From assembly GCA_002344005.1 (NCBI GenBank), contig DDTD01000007.1:1-36654 (forward strand): 36,654 nucleotides of DNA. The letters run 5' to 3'. This document shows positions 25,684-34,700 of this stretch, piece after piece; within the stretch, counting starts at the first letter, position 1; each line of letters opens with the position of its first letter. This DNA is from Ignavibacteria bacterium UBA2373 (lineage in GTDB: Bacteria > Bacteroidota > Ignavibacteria > Kapaibacteriales > UBA961). The position numbers and the translations under genes are program-made. Under the pieces are notes generated by a model, which was not told the origin of the DNA, ran no database searches, and worked only from the letters and a program-made list of their open reading frames with translations.

Positions 25684-27642
25684 TTACCCAAATACCAAAT
25701 AACCGACAATGAGAATAATGCCGACAAGCATATACACTGCATAATTCTGTGCTACACCACTTTGCATTTTTCGTATATATTCACCACTATGACCGGTTGC
25801 TTTTGCCGTATTATTTATAAAGCCGTCAATGATTTTTACATCAAAAATTTTCCATAAGAATTTTTCCGACATATCACGGATAGGACTCACAAACAGATTT
25901 TGATATATTTCATCCACAAAATATTTATTCCATAATAGTTTGTAAAGACCGGAAAGTTTTTGAGCTAATTCAGTCGGTTTAGATGATTCCGAATAATACA
26001 GGCGATAAGCGATAAAGATACCAAGCGACGCTATTGCCGTAGAAACAACCATCAATCCATATTCTATTGCATGATTTTCATGGTGCGCTGCGTGACCGAG
26101 TATTTTATCTGCATTCGCAAAAATCGGCTCAAGCCAATGTTCAAGAATATTGGGAACTCCAATAAAATGCCCGAGAGCGTATGGTACGCCTAAAAAGCCG
26201 CCAAAAATAGAAAGAACCGCAAGAACCATAAGCGGGAATGTCATTGATAAAGGCGATTCATGAGGATGCACGTGATGATGATCAAAACGTTCTTTGCCAT
26301 GAAAAGTCAAGAACATCATTCTAAACATATAAAATGCAGTACAAAAAGCTGCGATTGCACCAACAGCCCATAAAATAGGACTGCCATTATCGAATGCTTT
26401 CCATAAAATTTCATCTTTGGAAAAGAAACCGCTAAGAGGAGGAATCCCTGCAATTGCGACCGTACCGATGAGAAATGTTTTATATGTCGTAGGCATATAT
26501 TTTTTCAAATTACCCATCTTTTGAATATCTTGTTCTTCATGCATGCCGTGGATGACAGACCCGGAACCAAGGAATAAGAGAGCTTTAAAGAAAGCATGAG
26601 TCATTACATGAAAAACGGCAGCCCACCATGCACCTACTCCTAAGGCAACAAACATAAAACCTAATTGGCTGACTGTCGAATATGCGAGAACTTTTTTAAT
26701 ATCATTTTGAACAATACCTACAGTAGCTGCAACCAAAGCTGTGGTAATCCCAATTCCTGTCACAACTGCCATTGTTTCATGTGATAAAGCGAATAATGTT
26801 GCATTACGCGCTATAAGAAAGATACCTGCTGTTACCATAGTTGCAGCGTGGATAAGTGCAGAAACAGGAGTTGGTCCTGCCATAGCATCAGGTAACCAAA
26901 CTCCCAAGGGAATTTGTGCTGATTTACCGGTACAGCCTAAAAACAATAGCAATGTGATAGCGGTTATCATACCTCCACCCGCTGTCATGGAAGCAGCTTG
27001 TTGATTTATCGAATCATATTCTAATGTACCAAACACTTGATACAATAAGAACATGGCAATCAATACACCAAAGTCACCTATGCGATTGACAATAAATGCT
27101 TTTTTCGCAGCATCACCGGTCCACACGATATTGGAACCTTCAAATTTTCTGTCATACCAAAAACCAATAAGAAGATAAGAACAAAGTCCTACGCCTTCCC
27201 AACCCAAAAATGTCAGAAGCAAATTATCGGCTAAGACAAGGTTTAGCATCATGAAGATAAAGAGATTCAAATACGCAAAAAATCGTGGGAATCCTTTATC
27301 TCCGTGCATATAACCGGCAGAGTAAATATGGATTAAGGTACCGATACCTGTTATTATCAAAGTATAAATTATAGATAACTGGTCAACTTGATACGCAATA
27401 TTGATATTCAAAGCACCTGTTTGTATCCACGTGAATACAGGCACGATATGCGAGCGTTGTTCCGGATTTTCTCCAATTAATTGGAAAAATGCAGCACAGG
27501 CAACGATAAACGATAATCCGATAGCCGATGATGCTATCGTACCGATAAGTGTTTCGGATTTGAGATACTTCTTGCCGAATAAACCGACGATAAGAAAGCC
27601 AATAAGCGGAAAAAGCGGAACTAAGTAAATGTATTGTATCAT
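25684..27642 (-). CDS. nuoL: NADH-quinone oxidoreductase subunit L
   Basis: Distal antiporter-like subunit of complex I, 652 residues, with the C-terminal lateral amphipathic helix region that braces the membrane arm. Key segments: TFLGWEGVGLCSYLLIGFWY (conserved Glu), GKSAQIPLGVWLPDAMAGPT (channel Lys), SALIHAATMVTAGIFLIAR and VQNDIKKVLAYSTVSQLGFM. A His-rich loop (DHHHVHPHES) follows the 12th or 13th helix. It is first of nuoLMN, 44 bases after the glutamine amidotransferase gene on the same strand, so co-transcription with that gene is possible. Confidence 0.97.
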   Translation of the reverse strand: MIQYIYLVPLFPLIGFLIVGLFGKKYLKSETLIGTIASSAIGLSFIVACAAFFQLIGENPEQRSHIVPVFTWIQTGALNINIAYQVDQLSIIYTLIITGIGTLIHIYSAGYMHGDKGFPRFFAYLNLFIFMMLNLVLADNLLLTFLGWEGVGLCSYLLIGFWYDRKFEGSNIVWTGDAAKKAFIVNRIGDFGVLIAMFLLYQVFGTLEYDSINQQAASMTAGGGMITAITLLLFLGCTGKSAQIPLGVWLPDAMAGPTPVSALIHAATMVTAGIFLIARNATLFALSHETMAVVTGIGITTALVAATVGIVQNDIKKVLAYSTVSQLGFMFVALGVGAWWAAVFHVMTHAFFKALLFLGSGSVIHGMHEEQDIQKMGNLKKYMPTTYKTFLIGTVAIAGIPPLSGFFSKDEILWKAFDNGSPILWAVGAIAAFCTAFYMFRMMFLTFHGKERFDHHHVHPHESPLSMTFPLMVLAVLSIFGGFLGVPYALGHFIGVPNILEHWLEPIFANADKILGHAAHHENHAIEYGLMVVSTAIASLGIFIAYRLYYSESSKPTELAQKLSGLYKLLWNKYFVDEIYQNLFVSPIRDMSEKFLWKIFDVKIIDGFINNTAKATGHSGEYIRKMQSGVAQNYAVYMLVGIILIVGYLVFG

Positions 27643-27686
27643 AGTCGCTAAGCGTATGAATGTGTATTATCTTACTATTAAAAGAA

Positions 27687-28580
27687 TTAAACCATTTCTA
27701 TCATATATTCTTCTACTTCAAGCCGAATATCTTTAAAACGTAATCTCATTGTTTCATCAATGATAAGCATCGAATTTCTTTCTGCTTTCATCCAATCCGG
27801 ACGACGTGCAGTAAAGGGTTCAGATGCCAAAACGATGCAATTTGGCGTGGAGTTCGATTGCACCATATAACAAGTATCCCCATCGCACCGATATTCTTTG
27901 CCAAACATATAATACAGGGTTGCCGGTTGAACATGTGGATTCGTCGTATAACGAATTGCCACTATACTTGTACCATTAGTGAGGCAAAAATTAAGGTATG
28001 AATGTGACTTGATATTATGTTGAAGTAATAAATCGCTAAAATCTTTTAATGCTTGCTCCATTGCATAGACCATTTCGTCACAGGTAACATCGCCATAAGG
28101 GTCCTGAATATGATTTAAAATCAATCCAAAGAAATGTTCACTGTCCGTTGAACCGAGTATGGCATCGTATGCAGTGTCATTGAGAGTGCGCAACAAACCG
28201 CGGCGTATATCTTTGATTCCCCCAATCATACCATTGTGCATAAACATAAGTTTGCCACATTCGAACGGATGAGAATTATATTCTTCAATAATTGATCCCG
28301 GTGAAGCGGCTCTTACATGTGCAAATATGAGAGGCGAATATACTTTTTTAGCAAGTTTTTTTAGATTTTGATCAGCCCATGCCGGCTTAATACTACGAAA
28401 GATACATGGCTCATTATCTAGTTCCGGAGCATACCAGCCGATGCCAAAGCCATCACCGTTTACTGCTATGGACATTTCGCCGGCATTCATGCTCTGTGCA
28501 GCAATAATCGAATGTTTGGGTTTATACAACAAATCATCCGCAAGAATCGGCGTTCCTATATATGCAACAAAACGACACAT
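27687..28580 (-). CDS. Class II glutamine amidotransferase (YafJ/EgtC-like)
   Basis: A 297-residue N-terminal-nucleophile glutaminase-fold protein. The catalytic Cys is residue 2 (MCRFVAYIG), freed by removal of the initiator Met. Other family motifs are NGDGFGIGWY, FAHVRAASPG, MFMHNGMIGG and TDSEHFFGL. The family releases ammonia from glutamine or hydrolyses gamma-glutamyl amides (as in EgtC of ergothioneine synthesis), but no ergothioneine genes are nearby and the substrate is unknown. It is upstream of nuoL on the same strand. The 237 bases before it contain the terminator of the CADD gene but no strong -7/-33 match. Confidence 0.92.
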   Translation of the reverse strand: MCRFVAYIGTPILADDLLYKPKHSIIAAQSMNAGEMSIAVNGDGFGIGWYAPELDNEPCIFRSIKPAWADQNLKKLAKKVYSPLIFAHVRAASPGSIIEEYNSHPFECGKLMFMHNGMIGGIKDIRRGLLRTLNDTAYDAILGSTDSEHFFGLILNHIQDPYGDVTCDEMVYAMEQALKDFSDLLLQHNIKSHSYLNFCLTNGTSIVAIRYTTNPHVQPATLYYMFGKEYRCDGDTCYMVQSNSTPNCIVLASEPFTARRPDWMKAERNSMLIIDETMRLRFKDIRLEVEEYMIEMV

Positions 28581-28770
28581 GTAGTATTTGCTTTCTGTAG
28601 TTTACGAAAATTACGAAATCATGAGTGTATTTACTATCATAGAGTGCTTTTCCTCCTAATTGGTCAAGTCATTTTTGAAAGCACGATAGCATCACACTAA
28701 TTTCTGTAGAACCTATAACCTAATTTTTCATGATAGATTTAACAATCAAATAGTCATACTTCATGAAAAC

Positions 28771-28797
28771 AAAACCGCCAATACACAAAATCGGCGG
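28771..28797 (-). terminator. Terminator after the CADD-family gene
   Basis: On the minus strand an 8-bp GC-rich stem (28797-28790 with 28782-28775, one G-T pair) and a 7-base loop are followed by TTTTGTTTT. It begins 21 bases after the stop at 28818. Confidence 0.8.
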
Positions 28798-28817
28798 ATT
28801 GTTATTATATAGTGTGA

Positions 28818-29507
28818 TCAAGCTACGGATTTATCTGTGCAGAATGATTCATAGACGCCGTCAAGCAATAAGTTGAAAGCATCCGCAGCTTCTCTTGCAG
28901 CATTAAGTGCAACTTGCTTTTCTTCGTCAGTGACGCATAATTTCACAAGGGCTTCACGTGTCACACGACTGTGAATTTCATCAGCACTTTCATGAACAGA
29001 GAAGAAAATTGTTGCATCTTCTACATCAAGATTATACCACTCTTTTAGTCCTTTGATCTTTGTTGTGCTAATTTCGGGTATTTGTGATTCATACGCATAT
29101 AAAGCAGACAAGCCTTCTGCTACATTAGGTCTTGAGGCAAGATCCTTCAAAATACGAACAGATTCTTTCGTATGCGGCAAAAATTTTCTGTTGAGCATTT
29201 CTTCTTCGCTCACGCCCATAGCTTTACCGAAGCGTCGCCATAGCGCAGGATGATTACCCGGACCATGTTCCTCTTCTATTAAATTTTCAAGAAGCATCTG
29301 GCGGACTTCAAAATCATCGCAGTTGGCATGGGTAGCACTCACATACGTAGGAAAATTGTGTACTTGATGATAGTACTCCAATGCATATTCACGAAGCATT
29401 TCTTTTGTAAGTTTTCCTTCATTCCACATGATATAGAATGGATGTTGCAACATGTGTCGCTCATTAACAATAGCGTCAAGCTGCTCAAGAAATTCAGCAG
29501 ATGTCAT
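28818..29507 (-). CDS. CADD-family di-metal protein, probable self-sacrificing pABA synthase
   Basis: A 229-residue helical haem-oxygenase-fold protein related to PqqC/TenA and closest in motif to Chlamydia CADD. The metal ligands known for C. trachomatis CADD (Glu81, His88, Glu142, His174, Asp178, His181, as I recall them) all recur here with a constant shift of two: Glu79, His86, Glu140, His172, Asp176, His179. The residues tied to p-aminobenzoate formation also recur: Tyr25 (for Tyr27, the sacrificed tyrosine), Tyr41 (Tyr43) and Lys150 (Lys152). The likely role is chorismate-independent pABA supply for folate. Unlike most genes here it has a strong Shine-Dalgarno sequence, and a TATTTTTG box upstream. 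No folate genes are adjacent. Confidence 0.88.
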   Translation of the reverse strand: MTSAEFLEQLDAIVNERHMLQHPFYIMWNEGKLTKEMLREYALEYYHQVHNFPTYVSATHANCDDFEVRQMLLENLIEEEHGPGNHPALWRRFGKAMGVSEEEMLNRKFLPHTKESVRILKDLASRPNVAEGLSALYAYESQIPEISTTKIKGLKEWYNLDVEDATIFFSVHESADEIHSRVTREALVKLCVTDEEKQVALNAAREAADAFNLLLDGVYESFCTDKSVA

Positions 29508-29512
29508 GTAAA

Positions 29513-29519
29513 TCTCCTC
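29513..29519 (-). promoter_or_regulatory. Strong ribosome binding site of the CADD gene
   Basis: On the minus strand GAGGAGA lies 5 bases before the ATG at 29507. This is a near-perfect Shine-Dalgarno match in a window where most starts lack one, and it fixes the start. Confidence 0.75.
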
Positions 29520-29550
29520 AAATTTGATGTAGTAAGTAGAGTAATCATCG

Positions 29551-29558
29551 CAAAAATA
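29551..29558 (-). promoter_or_regulatory. Candidate -7 box for the CADD gene
   Basis: The minus-strand TATTTTTG (plus-strand caaaaata) matches TAnnTTTG and would start transcription about 37 bases before the ATG. No TTG was found at the exact -33 distance. Confidence 0.45.
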
Positions 29559-29743
29559 GCGTTATTACCGAAAATGCGTAATCTTTCTTTTTCCCTTTTT
29601 TATGGCAATACTAACGGCGACAAGAAGCATGTCAATCTAATCGTTTATTTTACAATAGATTAGGAATTTAGTGGCTAATAATTGAACTCTGTATCATTCT
29701 CCGATTTCATTGCAATGCTATACTCTCATCTCTATGTTAGCTC

Positions 29744-31753
29744 TTAGGGCTTGTAGGATTCTACACTCTTATGTTCCGATGGCTTGCCATAACTCCCCTC
29801 TTTCGAGAGAGCACGAACTCTATAGTAGTATTTTTCGCCAACACGGACATCCTTATCATGGAAAAACACCTCAGTCTCTGCGATGGGGGCACTTATCTGC
29901 ACATAACGCTTGTTGTCCCTGCTTCGCTCAACAACAACGTGCACGGGTATTGGGGGAGGAAATTCAAAAAACCATGAGATATGAACTTTTCCGTCAGAGA
30001 AATAGACTGAATCAATGATAGGTGGTACCGGATTAGTCTTATCATAACTACGTGCTGACAAACGTATTGATGGAGCAGAAATATTCAAACTGCTGTCAAC
30101 AGAAACCACTTCATAATAGTACAAGATACCTGCTTTTATGAGAGTATCACTGTATTGTGTCTTCTCACGAGGTAATAGCTCTTCATTAAGTGTGACCGGT
30201 GTAAATAATGTATCATCTGTGCGGTTTACCCAATACCCTGCCAAATCAAGTTCGGCTACGCGCTGCCAACGCAATTCAATAGAGTTATCTGTTGCTTTAA
30301 TATTTGTCATCATTGGTGCTGTAGGCACAGACAAATCGGGTAATGACACAACAATACTTTCTGACCATTCGCTACGATTACCGAAAATATCTACAGTTCG
30401 TACACGATAAAGAACTATACCCGTTTTAAGTGTTTGCATAGAAGTATCAAGATAGATACTATCGTGTATCGGTACATTGGTAATACTATGAAAAAGTTGG
30501 TTTTTACCTAAAGCACGGGAAATTTCATATCCTAATCTATCTCTATCGGATGAATGTGCCCACATTAGTTCAAACATACGTTCTCTGGGCTGAACTATAA
30601 TATATTTGGGTGTCGAAGGAGCAATTTCATCATCTATCGGAACCTCTATTGGCAATGAATATTCACCCTCACGCCCTAATGAATCCAAACATGTTATAAA
30701 ATACCGTGCTGTATAGCTAAGAGGCGAACGGATTGTGTCTATATATGATGTTATAGAGGGTGGAATTTGACGAGCAATCATTGTTTTTTCACCACCCATC
30801 TCACGATATATTCTATAACCAAAAGACAGTGCCGGAGACCATCGTACAATGATATTTCTTTTTGTTGATTGATAGGAAATAAAATTCACTACGGGTACTT
30901 GTATTTGTCTATTACTTGACCGAATCAATTGTGTATATGCCTTTCCAACAGTATTCCAATAATCTATAGGGATAATTGAATAAAAAATATTGCTCATTTC
31001 CGGTAATGTATCGGTATCATCAAATTGATAATATGGAGTAGATGAATGGCTCAAGACTTTAGGTATAATTGCCAGAGTATCTATGGTGTTAAGATATTTT
31101 CTTACAACAATCCAACGAACAATCCCCTGTTTATTATTCTGATCTATATCCCATATAAGTTTATTTCCATAAGTGAATTCCTCAACAGTAAACGTATTGA
31201 CTTTGGGTTGCAAAGTAGTATGTGTGGAGATGTCCGATAATGTTGCAATTGTTGTAGTACCGATATCAATTCGATAATCATAGTGAATACCGGCACGAAC
31301 TGTTGTATCTGTAAATTCTAACCCTAATACAGCAGCAGCAATATCAGGCGCAACGCATTGTAAATACTGCAAAGACCATTCAATCAATGGCTCTATGGAT
31401 GATTCTGCTTTCGATTTGCCGGCATACGAAACAAGCGTGTCAACGAGTTTTTGTTCATCGGATGTCAATGGACGTGCTTTCTTTTGAAGAGGTTGTACAT
31501 ATCCAACGATTTGATGAATCATGGGAGAACCGTGTTTTTTTCGCAAAATCGTATATCCTTCATTAGGAATACAATGTTCTTTTGTTACAAACCAACGCAG
31601 ATGTATTGCTCTGGATTTATTGTCGCCATAACCTAATGCGAATGTTTTTACATGACTATCATAAGAGTAAGCAGGGAAAGCATATAAACAACTCAATATC
31701 CCAAGGAAGTATATAATCGTTTTGCTCCTTTGTCTCATACCATCACTCAGCAT
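29744..31753 (-). CDS. Fibronectin type III domain exported protein
   Basis: About 669 residues. A signal peptide (MRQRSKTIIYFLGILSCLYA) ends near AYSYD, the only exported protein here without Gln at +1. The body is a string of Fn3-like domains: repeated KxxxxRW/ELMWAHSSD/ELRWQRVAELDLAGY strands each followed by a Y-x-Y-R/V-x-x-x-D strand (YDYRIDI, VLYRVRTVDIFG, YYYEVVSVDSS, YYYRVRALSKEG). No T9SS sorting domain is seen at the C-terminus. ATG 31753 shares a base with the upstream stop (TAATG); ATGs at 31762 and 31738 are alternatives. Tight coupling suggests a partner role with the large TANFOR-like protein. Confidence 0.83.
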   Translation of the reverse strand: MLSDGMRQRSKTIIYFLGILSCLYAFPAYSYDSHVKTFALGYGDNKSRAIHLRWFVTKEHCIPNEGYTILRKKHGSPMIHQIVGYVQPLQKKARPLTSDEQKLVDTLVSYAGKSKAESSIEPLIEWSLQYLQCVAPDIAAAVLGLEFTDTTVRAGIHYDYRIDIGTTTIATLSDISTHTTLQPKVNTFTVEEFTYGNKLIWDIDQNNKQGIVRWIVVRKYLNTIDTLAIIPKVLSHSSTPYYQFDDTDTLPEMSNIFYSIIPIDYWNTVGKAYTQLIRSSNRQIQVPVVNFISYQSTKRNIIVRWSPALSFGYRIYREMGGEKTMIARQIPPSITSYIDTIRSPLSYTARYFITCLDSLGREGEYSLPIEVPIDDEIAPSTPKYIIVQPRERMFELMWAHSSDRDRLGYEISRALGKNQLFHSITNVPIHDSIYLDTSMQTLKTGIVLYRVRTVDIFGNRSEWSESIVVSLPDLSVPTAPMMTNIKATDNSIELRWQRVAELDLAGYWVNRTDDTLFTPVTLNEELLPREKTQYSDTLIKAGILYYYEVVSVDSSLNISAPSIRLSARSYDKTNPVPPIIDSVYFSDGKVHISWFFEFPPPIPVHVVVERSRDNKRYVQISAPIAETEVFFHDKDVRVGEKYYYRVRALSKEGSYGKPSEHKSVESYKP

Positions 31754-34700
31754 TACTCGCATGAAGAAGTTCCGTCACTTACACAGTTATCTACAATATC
31801 AGATTCCTCAAAATCCACTAATTGCACTCTCATTTTCACTACTTTTAAACCTTTACTCTTATCTGACAACGTATGTAAATGTATGACAGAATTAGTTTTT
31901 AGTGGAGACTTTAGTGTCAAAGGATAATTATATGATTGCTCTTTACCATTTTCATTAGTCAAAATTGAGACAAATATCCGTGTTCCTTTGGGAAGTAAGT
32001 GCCCCTTATTTATCAATTCTCCATTATGTTCCAATGACGCTGCTAGATTATAGACACTGTTTTTCTTCAGGATTGAATTATTGGAACCGGATTTATCATC
32101 ACAGTGCAGTTCGCCGCTTTCCCCTAATGTAAACCGAAGATGCTTTTGAAGATACTCAGCATCTATGACACCTGAAATCTCCGGTTTCGAAGCCAGAAAA
32201 CGCGGTATAGAAAGCAACTTATCACCTAAGCGGAGAGAAACAAGTTCCTCACTATTCTTAAATTGTAATCCTGTGACTGTTCGCATACTTCCCGGAACAT
32301 TGATAAAGGTGCGGCTATCGCAGGCAGAACCTAGTTCTTTTGTTTTCAAAGTCACAATATCATTTTCTATAGTGATGGCATCCTTGACGGATGAAAATGA
32401 CAATAAACCAACATTACTCAGACAGGGTAAAGCATCGAAAGAAGCAAAGAGACGTGAGGTATTCCTTCCAAATCGCAGATTGAATATGGTGGAGTTATCT
32501 TTTGTTTCTACTTTTGATTCTAAACAAACCATTTGCGGAGTAGTAATCTGAATAAGCGAAATGGGACGGATTTGACCTTCGGGAATACCGGATATTCCGG
32601 CAAACGCTGTAAATTTTCCTCTTAAAGTGAGACTCGCCGGTGAGAACTGCCAATAGCTTTGAGAACATTGCAGTATGCTCATACTATTCTCATTCTGTGC
32701 CGAAATGCCACGTATAACTCCATTAAATGGACCTAATAGACCTTTTATCGAGCTTGTTTGCGAACATTGTATGTGGATATTTGTCGTTCGGATTTCGGGC
32801 AATGTAAGGGTTACCTCTCCCAGTAATGACAATTCTCGAGGTTTTTGCATACTGCTCCATTGCGTATTGATAGTACCTGAAGCAAAACCGAAGTGGGGGT
32901 ATATCACTATTTCACCGTTAGCTTGTATGGTCGCACCCAATAGACCTTTTTTTGTACCTATTGATTGCTCTAATGATAAAAGCACTCTAAAGCTTTGTGC
33001 TTTGTACTCACCGATGAGCATAGTTCCATAGCAATAAAGAGCTGTTTCACCGATTGACGGTACAGTAATGGAGCTAATAGTACCACCATTTAATAGAACT
33101 GTGCGTATTTGGTCACTGGTTATGACATCTTTCTTTACATTCCACCCAAGATTAAGTTCAAGAGCTGATATTTCACAATTTTGTAAAAAAGCAACGGGTT
33201 TATCTTCCTGCTCAGTAGCCAAAAGATGCCAAAACTGTAATTCACCGTGCGAACCATATATAAATTGCGCCGGGAGCTTTCGTGATAACCACGGTACAGT
33301 AAGTGAACCGTTACCTGTAAGAGCATAGTCTTTTACGCTTTCGACATATTTAAAACCTAATGATATTTCAGAACTTATATATCCGCCAATACGCAAAAAG
33401 GATATACGATTTTCGCTGTAAATTTTTCGTTCCACACCATCATACACCTGAACTTTATATAACGGAATTGGTGTCAAACCTGCCTCATCTGGTGGCAAGA
33501 GTTCGGCACTGATGCCAAGCCAAAAGCGTTCATTATCATAACCCAAACCAACTTCCGATATATCAACGGAGTATTTATCAAACAATGTAGAAAATCTCTG
33601 TGGTAATTGCTTCCAATGTCCTTCTTCCATTTTCACATTTCCATTCGACAATGAAAAGTTGGGAAAAGGAATGAGATTTTTTACTTGAGATGAATAGCGT
33701 ACTTTGTTGGAAAAAAAGTCTATTATATACTTTCCTTTTGACAATCGTACTTGTGCGCCTGACAACACAAGTTGCGAAAAACCCCCAAACTCCAAAATGG
33801 CATTAGAAAGATTGGAATGTCCAAATAATTTCCACGCGCCATCAAAGTAAAGTGATAAAGGTAATTGCTTGAAAATATTCCATGATGAAGGAATACTATA
33901 CCCACTTTCATGAAGTAAAAAGGATGTTGTGAAACGAGCTTCAAGCGGATTATTATTGCATAAAGCGATATAAGCGGAATCTACGGATACAGTGAACTCC
34001 CCAATCATTGTTTTTTGCAATACAGGGGAAGCCGCCATGAACGATGCTTTCAATGATGACGATACATCAAGTATCACATCTTTTGCCATAAATGTTATAC
34101 GCTTTGTATCCAATATACAGTTCACTTTTGCTTCGGGCAGGATAATTCCTTTCCAAACGGGATTTGTGGCTCGTAATGCCGCACATTGCGGTTGAACACT
34201 GATACCCGAAAAATTGACATCCGTAGAAAAATCTATAAGTAATTCTTTTCCCGAAATAGTCAATGGTGTAGTCGTAAGAGCAAAAATCTCCTCCGCAATC
34301 GGTAATGTAAACAGTAAGTTCTCAGGATTTGGCTCATCAAGAGGAAGAGTCACTGTGCCAAGCGATTTTATTATTCCATCAGGTGTGCATTGCAAATGAA
34401 AACTTGCTTTGGCATGAGAAAAGAGGGTGAATGAAGGAGAGAATTTAAGTGAAGTAACCACTGTATCTAATTGCAAATACAAGCAATTATTTTCTTTATT
34501 TTCAATGTAAAAACGTTGCTGCGAGATATTGGAAAATTGCAGAACACCTTCATCATTCCATTGTGCTTTGAAGGGTAATTTATCATTATTTCCTCGTAAT
34601 CCAAGCACACTCCAATCAATGGAAAGCTCACCATCTATCATATTGCCGACTTGAGAAACAACGATTGTCTTTGGCACAACTGTGATAGCTTTAAACGTAA

